Shown: positions 30,444-38,782, numbered from the stretch's first letter. The stretch: 64,000 bases of DNA from Streptomyces hiroshimensis (GCF_014650335.1 NZ_BMUT01000011.1:248001-312000); one strand, 5' to 3'. Made by a program: numbers and translations. Notes: generated by a model from the letters alone, not told the origin.

Positions 30444-31571
30444 ATGAAGACCGTCCTCGTCTCCGGAGCCAGCGTCGCCGGGCTCACCCTCGCCTACTGG
30501 CTCCGCCGCAACGGCCTCGCCGCGACCGTCGTCGAGCGGGCCCCCGCCGTGCGCCCCGGCGGCCAGGCCATCGACGTCCGCGGCGTCGCCCTCGACGTCC
30601 TCGACCGGACCGGGATCCTGGACGAGGCGCGCGGCGTCCGCACCCGGCTGCGCGGCATGGCCGTGCTCGACGGCCGGGGCGAGGAGGTGTGGCGCTCGGA
30701 GGAGATGACCCTCAGCGGCGGCCGGCTGGACAGCGAGGACATCGAGCTGCTGCGCGAGGACCTCACTGCGCTGCTGCACCGGCAGGCCCTCGGCGCAGGC
30801 GTGGAATTCCTCTTCGGGGACTCCGTCACCGCCCTCCACGACGGGCCGGACGGTGTGCGGGTCGTCTTCGAGCAGGGCCCGGAGCGGACCTTCGACTTCG
30901 TCGTGGGCGCCGACGGCCTGCACTCGAAGGTGCGGCAGCTGGCCTTCGGCCCGGAGGAGCGGTTCCTCCGCCGCCTCGGCGCGTACATCACGGTCTTCAG
31001 CGCCCCCAACTTCCTCGGCCTCGACAACTGGGAGATATGGCTCAACGAGGAGTCGGCGGAGGGCGGCGCGACCTACTGCGTCTACCCGGTGCGGGACAAC
31101 ACCGAGATCAGGGCCACGCTCGGCTTCAAGTCGGGCCCCGTCGCGTACGACTACCGCGACACCGGGCAGCAGAAGGCGCTCATGTCCGAGCGGCTGGCGC
31201 ACGTGGGCTGGGAGACGCCGCGGCTCCTGCAGGCCATGCGCGAGGCCCCGGACTTCTACTTCGACGAGATGGCCCAGATCCACATGGACCGCTGGACCAC
31301 CGGCCGGGTGGCCCTGGCCGGCGACGCCGGCTACTGCGCGTCGCCGCTCTCCGGCCAGGGCACGAGCCTGGCGCTCGTGGGCGCCTACGTCCTGGCCGCC
31401 GAACTCGGCCGGCAGGCGGACGGAGACCACGCCGCCGCCTTCGCCCGCTACGAGTCCCGCATGCGGCCGTTCGTCGGCCTCAACCAGGCGCTCGCGCAGG
31501 AGAACGCGAGCGGGAACATGTCGGAGGAGTCGATGGAGAAGGCGAAGAACGGCATCGCGCTCGACGGTTGA
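30444..31571 (+). CDS. FAD-dependent monooxygenase (tetracycline-destructase/PHBH-like)
   Basis: A 375-residue single-component flavin monooxygenase of the p-hydroxybenzoate hydroxylase group. The N-terminal FAD site is VSGASVAGLTLAYWLRRNG, the DG motif is FVVGADGLHSKVR (about residue 155) and the second FAD motif is ALAGDAGYCASPLSGQGTSL (about 290). Members of this shape hydroxylate aromatic or polyketide substrates, including antibiotics. ATG at 30444 follows AAAGG. Control by the divergent GntR-TetR protein suggests drug or xenobiotic sensing. A hairpin follows at 31616-31640. Confidence 0.88.
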   Translation: MKTVLVSGASVAGLTLAYWLRRNGLAATVVERAPAVRPGGQAIDVRGVALDVLDRTGILDEARGVRTRLRGMAVLDGRGEEVWRSEEMTLSGGRLDSEDIELLREDLTALLHRQALGAGVEFLFGDSVTALHDGPDGVRVVFEQGPERTFDFVVGADGLHSKVRQLAFGPEERFLRRLGAYITVFSAPNFLGLDNWEIWLNEESAEGGATYCVYPVRDNTEIRATLGFKSGPVAYDYRDTGQQKALMSERLAHVGWETPRLLQAMREAPDFYFDEMAQIHMDRWTTGRVALAGDAGYCASPLSGQGTSLALVGAYVLAAELGRQADGDHAAAFARYESRMRPFVGLNQALAQENASGNMSEESMEKAKNGIALDG

Positions 31572-31615
31572 GCCGTCACGGCGGCCGAACTGTCCCGCAA
31601 GAGGCAGACGCCCTC

Positions 31616-31640
31616 GCCGGACCCCGGAACGGGGCCCGGC
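31616..31640 (+). terminator. Candidate terminator after the monooxygenase
   Basis: Stem GCCGG-A-CCCCG with CGGGG-C-CCGGC around a 3-nt loop, one internal mismatch. It lies 45 bp past the monooxygenase stop and just before the DUF393 gene. Confidence 0.5.
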
Positions 31641-31663
31641 GCCCCGCGCGGCATGATGGGCCC

Positions 31664-32107
31664 ATGGGAACCCGACCTGTGCTCGTCTACGACGGCGACT
31701 GCGGCTTCTGCACCACCTCGGTCCGGTGCGCCGAGACGTACGTACGGCCGCGCTGCGACGTCGTCGCATGGCAGTTCGCGGACCTGGACGCGCTGGGCGT
31801 CACGCAGGAGAGGGCCGAGCACGAGCTGCTGTGGATCGCTCCCGGCGGCACGGTCTACGGTGGCGCCCAGGCCGTCGCCAAGCTCCTGCTGAGCGCGCGG
31901 GGCGGATGGGCCGTCGCCGGGGCGGTGCTCACGCTGCCGCCCGTGCGCTGGGCCGCGCACGGTCTGTACCGGCTGATCGCGGACAACCGGCACCGGCTGC
32001 CCGGCGGCACGGCGGCCTGCGCGCTGCCCGCCGGCCGCCGCCCCGGAGCGGGGAAGGCGGCGGGGCCGGGTCACTCGAACGCAGGCCACTCGAACACGGG
32101 CCGCTGA
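31664..32107 (+). CDS. DUF393 (DCC family) thiol-disulfide oxidoreductase-like protein
   Basis: A 147-residue protein with the signature VLVYDGDCGFCTTSVR at residues 6-21, the DxDCxFC motif of the DCC family, and a conserved AVAKLLL segment. The two Cys would form a redox pair. The last ~20 residues are a low-complexity tail (GHSNAGHSNTGR). ATG at 31664; no strong ribosome site. The function of the family is unproven. The HAD gene begins 62 bp downstream on the same strand. Confidence 0.82.
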   Translation: MGTRPVLVYDGDCGFCTTSVRCAETYVRPRCDVVAWQFADLDALGVTQERAEHELLWIAPGGTVYGGAQAVAKLLLSARGGWAVAGAVLTLPPVRWAAHGLYRLIADNRHRLPGGTAACALPAGRRPGAGKAAGPGHSNAGHSNTGR

Positions 32108-32169
32108 TCTGCGAGTTCACACTCCTTCGCGCTCCTTGCGGCGTCGAGGGCGTCCGGTAGCGTAGGGCG

Positions 32170-32979
32170 ATGACCCGCCCCCGCGTGATCGCCACGGACC
32201 TCGACGGAACCCTCCTGCGCAACGACAGGACCCTCTCGCCGCGCACCCTCCGCGCCCTGCGGACGGCGACCGCGTCCGGGGCCGAAGTCGTCTTCGTCAC
32301 CGCCCGGCCGCCCCGCTTCGTGGACCGGCTCTCCGCCGCGACGGGCCTCGCCGGCACGGCCGTGTGCAGCAACGGCGCGCTCGTGTACGACCTTGCGGCG
32401 CGCACCGTCACCGCTTCCCGTGCCCTGCCCGTCGACGTCGCCCGCAGGGTCGTCGCCGCACTGTCGGCGGTCGTGCCGGACGTGGGATTCGCGGTCGAGA
32501 CCGGCCACAGCGTGCTGTACGAACCGGCGTACGGGCTGCGCCTGCCCGAGGACGCCGGAGCGGAGTCGCCCGTGGCGTCCGTCGCGGACCTGTGGACGGC
32601 GGACGTCCCCATCGCCAAGCTGCTCGCCTGGTCGGCGCGGCTCGACGCGGATCTGCTGCTCGCCGCCGCGGAGCAAGCGGCGGGCGCCGAGGCGCAGTTC
32701 ACGCACTCGGGCGGGCGCGGGCTGCTGGAGATCAGCGCGCCGGGCGTCACCAAGGCCGGCACGCTGGCGGAGCTGTGCGCCGGGCGGGGTGTCCCCGCCG
32801 CGGAGGTCGTCGCCTTCGGGGACATGCCCAACGACCTCACCATCCTGACCTGGGCGGGCACCGGCTACGCCATGGGCAACGCCCACCCGGCGGTGCTCGC
32901 CTCGGTGCGGCGGCGCACGGGGACCAACGAGGAGGACGGGGTCGCCGCCGTCCTGGAGCGGCTCTTCGGGCCGGCCTAG
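32170..32979 (+). CDS. HAD-superfamily (Cof-type) phosphatase
   Basis: A 269-residue hydrolase of the Cof/IIB HAD class. Motif I is ATDLDGTLL (D10 nucleophile, D12), motif II is VFVTAR, motif III includes the Lys of GVTKAGTL, and motif IV is VAFGDMPNDLTIL with paired Asp. The large C2 cap lies between motifs II and III. These enzymes remove phosphate from sugar phosphates or flavin nucleotides; the substrate here is unknown. Its TAG overlaps the TAG of the convergent iminopeptidase gene at the palindrome CTAG. Confidence 0.9.
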   Translation: MTRPRVIATDLDGTLLRNDRTLSPRTLRALRTATASGAEVVFVTARPPRFVDRLSAATGLAGTAVCSNGALVYDLAARTVTASRALPVDVARRVVAALSAVVPDVGFAVETGHSVLYEPAYGLRLPEDAGAESPVASVADLWTADVPIAKLLAWSARLDADLLLAAAEQAAGAEAQFTHSGGRGLLEISAPGVTKAGTLAELCAGRGVPAAEVVAFGDMPNDLTILTWAGTGYAMGNAHPAVLASVRRRTGTNEEDGVAAVLERLFGPA

Positions 32980-33995
32980 TCCCCGGCCTGGTCTCCGGCC
33001 TGGTCTCCGGCCTGGTCTCCGGCCCGGGCGAACGCGTCCAGGGCGCCGAGCACGTGACGGCGCGTCGCATCGGTGCCCAGGTGCCCCGCGCCGTCGACGA
33101 CGATCAGCCGTGATCCGGGCCATGCCCGGGCGAGTTCCCACGCGGTGCCCAGCGGGCCCGCCATGTCCAGGCGGCCGTGGACGAGCACGCCCGGGATGCC
33201 GGCCAGGCGCCCCGCGTCGCGCAGCAGCGCGCCCTCCTCCAGCCAGGCCCCGTGGGAGAAGTAGTGCGCGCAGATGCGCACCAGGGCCAGCCGGGCGGCG
33301 GCCGGCCTGCCGGTGTAGGGAGCGGTGGGCGCGGAGCCGTCCGTCTCGCCCGAGAGGACCGCGTCCTCCCAGGCGCACCAGTCGGCCGTGGCCTGCTCCC
33401 GCACGGCGGCTTCGGGGTGCTCGGTCAGGCGCGCGTAGGCCGCCACGACGTCGCCGTCGCGCGGTGTGCCGGGGGCTCCGGCGAGGAAGCGCTCCCACTG
33501 CTCGGGGAAGAACCGGCCCGCACCGCGGTAGAGCCAGTCGATCTCCGAACGGCGGGTGGTCGTGACCCCGGAGACGACGATCTCCGAGACCCGCTCCGGG
33601 TGCGTCTGCGCGTAGGCCAGGAGCAGCGTCGACCCCCACGAGCCGCCGTACAGCAGCCAGCGGTCGATGCCGAGGTGCGTACGCAGCCGCTCCATGTCGG
33701 CGATCAGGTGCGCGGTGGTGTTGTGCCGCATGTCCGTCGCGGGGTCGCTCGCGTGCGGGGTGCTGCGGCCGCAGCCGCGCTGGTCGAAGAGGACGACCCG
33801 GTAGCGGTCGGGGTCGAAGTACCGGCGCACGCCGGTGCCGCAGCCCGACCCCGGCCCGCCGTGGACCACGAGCGCGGGCTTGCCCTCGGGGTTGCCGCAG
33901 GCCTCCCAGTACACGAGGTTGCCGTCGCCGGCGTCGAGCAGGCCCGTCTCGTACGGCTCGATCGGCGGGTACAGCCCGCCCGCGTCCGCGTCCAT
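32976..33995 (-). CDS. pip: Proline iminopeptidase
   Basis: Alpha/beta-hydrolase that removes N-terminal proline from peptides (family S33). Typical blocks: VVHGGPGSGCG (oxyanion hole), FDQRGCGRSTPH, WLLYGGSWGSTLLLAYAQ with the nucleophile Ser, VHGRLDMAGP with the Asp, and VDGAGHLG with the His. The C-terminus is four AGDQ units from a 12-bp DNA repeat. I use ATG at 33995 (339 residues) because GGGAG precedes it; a TTG at 34028 lies inside the promoter. Divergent from the MarR gene, with a shared operator region. Confidence 0.9.
   Translation of the reverse strand: MDADAGGLYPPIEPYETGLLDAGDGNLVYWEACGNPEGKPALVVHGGPGSGCGTGVRRYFDPDRYRVVLFDQRGCGRSTPHASDPATDMRHNTTAHLIADMERLRTHLGIDRWLLYGGSWGSTLLLAYAQTHPERVSEIVVSGVTTTRRSEIDWLYRGAGRFFPEQWERFLAGAPGTPRDGDVVAAYARLTEHPEAAVREQATADWCAWEDAVLSGETDGSAPTAPYTGRPAAARLALVRICAHYFSHGAWLEEGALLRDAGRLAGIPGVLVHGRLDMAGPLGTAWELARAWPGSRLIVVDGAGHLGTDATRRHVLGALDAFARAGDQAGDQAGDQAGD
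32982..33029. repeat. Four 12-bp repeats at the 3' end of pip
   Basis: GGCCTGGTCTCC-type units repeated in tandem, coding the C-terminal AGDQAGDQAGDQAGD tail on the minus strand. The unit is in frame; the tail is probably disordered and dispensable. Confidence 0.8.
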
Positions 33996-34019
33996 GCGCC
34001 CGGTCTCCCGTCCTTCCAG

Positions 34020-34063
34020 CGAATACAACAGCGCTGCCGCATATGCAACAGCGCTGTTACATT
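34020..34063. promoter_or_regulatory. Shared pip/marR promoter with repeated operator
   Basis: CAACAGCGCTG occurs at 34026-34036 and 34046-34056, exactly 20 bp apart; the second is part of the perfect palindrome AACAGCGCTGTT (34047-34058). Minus-strand promoter for pip: TTGCAT (34043-34048) - N17 - CGAATA complement TATTCG (34020-34025). Plus-strand -10 for marR: TACATT (34058-34063), only 7 nt before its ATG. Confidence 0.6.
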
Positions 34064-34070
34064 ACGCCCT

Positions 34071-34607
34071 ATGACGTCTTCCCCGGACACCCCGGACACC
34101 CTGGGCACCCCGGGCCCCGAACTGCTCGGCACCCGGCTGCGCCATCTCCTGGAGCTGCTCGACGGCGGTGTCGGCGCCGTGTACGCGGACCTCGGGGCGC
34201 CCGGATTCCGTCCGCGCTTCACTCCCGTCGTGCGCGCGCTGGCCGCCTCGGGGCCGGCCTCGATCCGCGACCTCGCGCGGGCGACCGGCGTGACCCACTC
34301 GGCCGCGAGCCAGACCGTGGCGCGGATGGCCGGGGACGGGCTCGTCGTCCTCGCGCCGGGGGAGGAGGACGCCCGGCAGCGCGTCGTGCACCTGACCGCC
34401 CGCGCCGAGTCGTTGCTGCCGGTGCTGGAGGCCGAATGGGCCGCCACGGCCGCCGCGGCGGCGGAGTTCGAGGCGGAGCTGTCCTATCCGCTCGGCCTGC
34501 TCGTCACCGAGGCGCTCGACGCCCTGCGCCGGCGCCCGATGCGGCAGCGGATCACCGAGGCGCTGCCGCCGGACGCAGGCCCGGAGCCGGCCCAGGTGAC
34601 CCCGTAG
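34071..34607 (+). CDS. MarR-family transcriptional regulator
   Basis: A 178-residue MarR-type protein. The winged-helix core is readable as ALAASGPASIRDLARATGVT, HSAASQTVARMAGDGLV and the wing APGEEDARQRVVHLT, flanked by dimerisation helices. ATG at 34071 lies 7 nt after a TACATT box with no ribosome site, so the transcript probably begins at or next to the start codon (leaderless). It likely represses itself and the divergent iminopeptidase through the CAACAGCGCTG repeats. Confidence 0.85.
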   Translation: MTSSPDTPDTLGTPGPELLGTRLRHLLELLDGGVGAVYADLGAPGFRPRFTPVVRALAASGPASIRDLARATGVTHSAASQTVARMAGDGLVVLAPGEEDARQRVVHLTARAESLLPVLEAEWAATAAAAAEFEAELSYPLGLLVTEALDALRRRPMRQRITEALPPDAGPEPAQVTP

Positions 34608-34704
34608 GCCCCACGGGTACTCCTGCTCCACATGGGGGAGCGCGAACCACCCATGTGCGCCACCCGGCCAGGTTTGCGCCGTCTCTGTGCGGCAACGCGA
34701 CCTT

Positions 34705-34887
34705 ATGAGTCCCTCCTCCCGGCAGGAGCCTCCCGTGGTCGTCTTCGCCCTCGCCCTCCCCCCTCTGCTGCTGTGCGGAATCCTCGCCCTGGGCCGCTAC
34801 GAGGAACGCATACTGACCGGCCCCGTCCCGCCGCGCCGAGCTCCGGGCAGGCACCGTGGCACGCGCCGGCGCCGGCGCATCGTCTGA
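34705..34887 (+). CDS. Possible small single-helix membrane protein
   Basis: A 60-residue frame starting ATG at 34705 with one strongly hydrophobic segment (VVVFALALPPLLLCGILAL, residues ~11-30) and an Arg-rich end (RRAPGRHRGTRRRRRIV), giving an N-out or N-in single-pass protein. No ribosome site is obvious and no family is recognised. Codon use is G/C-ending but so is the surrounding DNA. It may equally be non-coding. Confidence 0.4.
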   Translation: MSPSSRQEPPVVVFALALPPLLLCGILALGRYEERILTGPVPPRRAPGRHRGTRRRRRIV

Positions 34888-35001
34888 GGCCGCCACGGGC
34901 CCGCCGGGTCGGCAAGCGCCGACGCTCCTCACCCATCACTGTGGAAGCAGAGTGGAAGCAGAAGACGGCAGCCCCGGCGCGTCCGAGGGAAGGAGGACGG
35001 C

Positions 35002-37449
35002 GTGACGGACGAACCGATGACGCTCTTCCACGAGAGTCCCGAGGACCCCTTCTCGGTCGGCAACTCGGCGTCGGCCGTACTGGACCACCGGGGGACCGTC
35101 GTGGGCTGGGGACACCGCGCCGAGGCCCTGCTGGGCCACCCGGCGGACGACGTGATCGGGCGGCCCGCCCTGGAGGCGCTGGTGGACCCGGGCGACCGCG
35201 ACGAGGTCGTGGCGGCGGCCGCCGCCTGCCTGCGGGACTCCGGCTGGTTCGGCATCGTCCCCGTAGTCCACCGCGACGGCCGCCGCATCCCCGTGGGCGT
35301 CCGGTCCCGCCGCATCGTCCGCGACGGCCCCGCCACCGAATGGTTCCTGGTCGGCGCCCCTGCGGGGGACGTGATCCAGTGGGAGACCGACCGCTCCGTC
35401 CTGGACGGGCTCTTCCGGACCGCCCCCGTGGGACTGGCCGTCCACGCCCCCGACCTGAGCATCCTGCGGATCAACCGGGCCGTCGCCCGGATCGGCGGCA
35501 TCACCGTCGAGCAGGCGCGGGGCCGCTGCACGGGCGACTTCCTGGTGGCGGCGGACACGGAGACGGTGGAGCGCCGCCTGCGCGAGGTGCTGGAGACCGG
35601 ACGGCCGATGATCTTCACCGAGCAGCCGTGCCGGCTGCGCTCGGACCCTTCCCACGTCCGGTACGTCTCCGTCTCCGCGTTCCGCATGGAGGATTCGGCC
35701 GGAGACATCCTCGGCGTCACCCAGTTGGTCGAAGACGTCACCGAACGGCACCGGGCCAGACTCCGGCTGGCCCTGCTCAACGACGCAGGCGCCCGCATCG
35801 GCACCACGCTGGACGTGGTCACCACCGCCTGGGAGCTCGCCGACGTCGTCGTCCCCGAACTCGCCGACTGCGCCACCGTCGACCTCCTCGAACCCGTCAG
35901 CCGCGGCGAGGAGCCCTCGCAGGACGGCTTCGGGCCCGTCCTCCGGACGGCCGTCAGGTCCGAGAACCCGAGCGCCGAAGAGGGCCTCAACCCCCTGGGC
36001 GGCATCATCCGCTTCGCCCCGGAGACCCCGCAGGGCAGGTGCCTGGCCGAGCAGGTCCCGATCCTCGTGCCCGAGCTGCGCACCCCCGCCGACCACGCCG
36101 CCGTGGCGCAGGAGCGCGCCGACCACGCCCGGGCGATGGGCGTCCACTCGGTCATGATGCTGCCGCTGGCCGCCCGCGGCCTCGTCCTCGGCCTCGTCAC
36201 CCTCTGGCGCTCCCGCACCCCCGATCCGTTCGAGGAGGACGACCTCACCCTCGCGGGCGAGTTCGCCGCCCGCGCCGCCGTCTGCATCGACAACGCCCGC
36301 CGCTACACCCGCCAGCACCAGGCCGCCCTGACCCTGCAGCGCCGCCTGCTCCCCGGCGAGCTGCCCGAGCTTCCGGCCGCCGAGGTCGCCCACCAGTACA
36401 TCCCCGCGGGCGCCGCCGAAGGCGTCGGCGGGGACTGGTTCGACGTCATCCCCCTGTCCGGCGCGCGCGTCGCCCTCGTCGTCGGCGACGTGATCGGCCA
36501 CGGCATCGACGCCGCGGCCACCATGGGCCGCCTGCGCACCGCTGTCCACACCCTGGCCGAACTCGACCTCGACCCCGACGAGGTCCTCTCCCACCTCGAC
36601 GACCTCGTGCACCGGCTCGCCGCCGAACAGGAGAGCAACAACCAGGACTTCCCCCTGGACCAGGTGACCGGCGCGAGCTGCCTCTACGCCGTCTACGACC
36701 CGGTCTCCCGCATCTGCTCCCTGGCGCGCGCCGGCCACCCGCCGCCCGTCGTGGTCACCCCGGACGGCACGGCGGCCTTCGCCGACCTCCCGGCCGGGCC
36801 GCCGCTCGGCCTCGGCGGCCTGCCCTTCGAGGCGGCCGAGATCGAGCTGCCCGAGGGCAGTCTCCTGGCCCTCTACACCAACGGCCTCGTCCAGAGCCCC
36901 GAGTACGACATCGACGCCGGCCTCGCCCGGCTGGCGGAGGAACTCGCGCGCCGGGACTGCCCGGTGGAGGAGACGGCGAAGGCCGTCGTGGACGCGCTCC
37001 TGCCGGCCGAGCCGGGCGACGACGTCGCCCTCCTCCTCGCCCGCACCCGCGTGCTGCCGGGGGACAGCGTGGCCACCTGGACCCTGCCCGCGGACGCGCG
37101 TGCCGCGGGGCAGGCCCGCGCGCTGATGGCCGAGCAGCTCAGCGCCTGGAAGCTGGACGACCTGGCCTTCACGACCGAGCTCGTCGTCAGCGAACTGGTC
37201 ACCAACGCCTACCGCTACGCCGGGGGGCCGGTGACCCTGCGCCTCATCCTCGGCCCCTGTCTCATCTGCGAGGTCTCCGACACCAGCAGCACCGCCCCGC
37301 ACCTGCGCCGGGCCCGGACGACCGACGAAGGAGGCCGCGGCCTGTTCCTGGTCGCCCAGCTCACCGAGCGCTGGGGAACGCGGTACGGGCGCGAGGGGAA
37401 GACGGTCTGGACGGAGCAGCAACTGCCGCCGGGGCACTCGCCTGCATGA
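35002..37449 (+). CDS. PAS-PAS-GAF-SpoIIE phosphatase with C-terminal ATPase domain
   Basis: An 815-residue signalling protein: two PAS domains (about 20-115 and 130-245), a GAF domain (about 260-430), a SpoIIE PP2C phosphatase (about 450-665, VGGDWFDVIPL, VVGDVIGHGID, ARAGHPPPVVV) and a GHKL ATPase of the anti-sigma kinase kind (about 690-810, LVVSELVTNAYRYA, TDEGGRGLFLV). It thus joins in one chain the phosphatase and kinase that set the state of anti-sigma-factor antagonists. No membrane segment. GTG at 35002 follows AGGAGG. No sigma or antagonist gene is adjacent, so partners lie elsewhere. Confidence 0.92.
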   Translation: MTDEPMTLFHESPEDPFSVGNSASAVLDHRGTVVGWGHRAEALLGHPADDVIGRPALEALVDPGDRDEVVAAAAACLRDSGWFGIVPVVHRDGRRIPVGVRSRRIVRDGPATEWFLVGAPAGDVIQWETDRSVLDGLFRTAPVGLAVHAPDLSILRINRAVARIGGITVEQARGRCTGDFLVAADTETVERRLREVLETGRPMIFTEQPCRLRSDPSHVRYVSVSAFRMEDSAGDILGVTQLVEDVTERHRARLRLALLNDAGARIGTTLDVVTTAWELADVVVPELADCATVDLLEPVSRGEEPSQDGFGPVLRTAVRSENPSAEEGLNPLGGIIRFAPETPQGRCLAEQVPILVPELRTPADHAAVAQERADHARAMGVHSVMMLPLAARGLVLGLVTLWRSRTPDPFEEDDLTLAGEFAARAAVCIDNARRYTRQHQAALTLQRRLLPGELPELPAAEVAHQYIPAGAAEGVGGDWFDVIPLSGARVALVVGDVIGHGIDAAATMGRLRTAVHTLAELDLDPDEVLSHLDDLVHRLAAEQESNNQDFPLDQVTGASCLYAVYDPVSRICSLARAGHPPPVVVTPDGTAAFADLPAGPPLGLGGLPFEAAEIELPEGSLLALYTNGLVQSPEYDIDAGLARLAEELARRDCPVEETAKAVVDALLPAEPGDDVALLLARTRVLPGDSVATWTLPADARAAGQARALMAEQLSAWKLDDLAFTTELVVSELVTNAYRYAGGPVTLRLILGPCLICEVSDTSSTAPHLRRARTTDEGGRGLFLVAQLTERWGTRYGREGKTVWTEQQLPPGHSPA

Positions 37450-37495
37450 AGGCGCTGGTCCTGGATGAGGACGCTGGTCCTGCGTGAGAGCACGG

Positions 37496-37561
37496 TTATA
37501 GATGAGGTCTATAGCAGCCATGGATTTCACATCTTGGACACTATAGGTGCAGGTCATGCAC
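37496..37561 (+). promoter_or_regulatory. Regulatory region of the cyanate genes
   Basis: The DNA before the carbonic anhydrase gene is locally A+T-rich and patterned. TATAG-N7-CTATA (37497-37513) is an inverted repeat; CTATAG recurs at 37509-37514 and 37541-37546; and GTGCA-N5-TGCAC (37547-37561) is a second dyad. No clean -35 box is spaced from these, which suits activator control. The binding protein is unknown. Confidence 0.45.
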
Positions 37562-37607
37562 AGTGGATGACGTCGGCCCCCACCGGCATCCACGCAAGGG
37601 AGTGACC

Positions 37608-38195
37608 ATGCATGACCTCACCGAGGGCGTCGCGCGTTTCCAGCGGGACGTCTACCCCGCCAAGGCGGAGCTCTTCGCCCGCCTGGCCGCGACCCACCGG
37701 CCGACGACGCTGTTCATCGGCTGTTCCGACGCCCGGGTGGTGCCGGAGCTGATCACCCAGAGCGAGCCGGGCGAGCTGTTCGTCATCCGCACCGCGGGCA
37801 ACCTCGTTCCCGCTTACGCACCCCGCACGGACGGCATCGCGGCCAGCATCGAGTACGCGGTCGCCGCCCTGGGCGTCACCGACATCGTCGTCTGCGGACA
37901 CTCCGCCTGCGGCGCGATGACCGCCCTGGCCGAAGGCCACGACCTGGGCACCCTGCCGACGACCGCCGACTGGCTGCGCCACGCGGACGCCGCACGGGCC
38001 CGCACCACGGTCGCCGGGGTGGACGCTCTCGTGCGCAGCAACGTCCGCGCCCAGCTGGCGAACCTGGTCACCCACCCGTCGGTGGCCCGTGCCCTCGCAC
38101 AGGGCACCGTCACGCTGCACGGCTGGTGTTACGACATCGGCAGCGGCACCGTCGAGGAACTCGACGTCGCGGGCCGCCTCGGCGCAGTGGCCTGA
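37608..38195 (+). CDS. cynT: Beta-carbonic anhydrase of the cyanate cluster
   Basis: A 195-residue beta-class carbonic anhydrase. Zinc ligands C39, H98 and C101 (IGCSDAR, CGHSACG) and the D41-R43 dyad are present. Before cyanase it restores bicarbonate, which cyanase consumes and which would otherwise be lost as CO2. ATG at 37608 follows GGGAGTG; the upstream in-frame GTG at 37563 is not supported by a ribosome site. Cyanase follows after 116 bp that include a palindrome and tandem repeats. Confidence 0.92.
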   Translation: MHDLTEGVARFQRDVYPAKAELFARLAATHRPTTLFIGCSDARVVPELITQSEPGELFVIRTAGNLVPAYAPRTDGIAASIEYAVAALGVTDIVVCGHSACGAMTALAEGHDLGTLPTTADWLRHADAARARTTVAGVDALVRSNVRAQLANLVTHPSVARALAQGTVTLHGWCYDIGSGTVEELDVAGRLGAVA

Positions 38196-38219
38196 TCCCT
38201 CGTCCACCTGTCTCCGCCA

Positions 38220-38237
38220 CGCATGACCCGTCATGCG
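38220..38237. promoter_or_regulatory. 18-bp palindrome between cynT and cynS
   Basis: CGCATGAC-CC-GTCATGCG, perfect 8-bp arms around two bases, 24 bp after the cynT stop. It may be an operator, or a small hairpin that modulates read-through into cynS. Confidence 0.45.
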
Positions 38238-38243
38238 CGGCTT

Positions 38244-38296
38244 GTCACCCACGTGTCGTCACCCACGTGTCGTCACCCACCCACGTGTCACCCACG
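38244..38296. repeat. GTCACCCACGTG-type tandem repeats before cynS
   Basis: Four tandem, slightly varying copies of a 10-16-bp unit containing GTCACCCACGTGTC fill the space between the palindrome and the cyanase ribosome site. Each copy contains the E-box-like CACGTG hexamer or part of it. They are too regular to be chance. Confidence 0.75.
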
Positions 38297-38311
38297 GAAG
38301 GAACCCCTCCC

Positions 38312-38782
38312 ATGATCCACGCCCAGTTCGACCCCGCCGCCCGTCAGGCCCTGGCCGCCCAGGCCGTCGAGGCGAAGGTGCGCAAGGACCTCTCCTGGCA
38401 GCAGATCGCCGACGCCGCCGGCCTGTCCGTCGCCTTCGTCACCGCCGCCGTGCTCGGCCAGCACCCGCTGCCCGAGGCCTCGGCGAAGGCCGTCGCCGAG
38501 CTGCTCGGCCTGGACGCCGACGCCGCGATGCTGCTGCAGACCATACCGACCCGCGGCTCCATCCCCGGCGGCATCCCGACCGACCCGACCGTCTACCGCT
38601 TCTACGAGATGCTCCAGGTCTACGGCACCACGCTCAAGGCCCTGGTCCACGAGCAGTTCGGCGACGGCATCATCAGCGCGATCAACTTCAAGCTGGACGT
38701 GAAGAAGGTCGCCGACCCCGAGGGCGGCGAGCGCGCCGTCATCACCCTCGACGGCAAGTACCTGCCGACGAAGCCCTTCTGA
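38312..38782 (+). CDS. cynS: Cyanase (cyanate hydratase)
   Basis: Converts cyanate and bicarbonate to CO2 and carbamate, which breaks down to ammonia and CO2. The 156-residue length and the catalytic residues R96, E99 (TVYRFYEM) and S122 (GDGIISAINF) match the E. coli enzyme position for position. The N-terminal helix-turn-helix-like part of cyanases is also present. ATG at 38312 follows GGAAGGAA. It provides both detoxification and a nitrogen source together with the carbonic anhydrase upstream. Confidence 0.97.
   Translation: MIHAQFDPAARQALAAQAVEAKVRKDLSWQQIADAAGLSVAFVTAAVLGQHPLPEASAKAVAELLGLDADAAMLLQTIPTRGSIPGGIPTDPTVYRFYEMLQVYGTTLKALVHEQFGDGIISAINFKLDVKKVADPEGGERAVITLDGKYLPTKPF

Noticed and set aside
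38244..38296. CRISPR or attachment-site repeats before cynS
   Set aside because: Units are 10-16 bp, contiguous and variable; no integrase or cas gene nearby.
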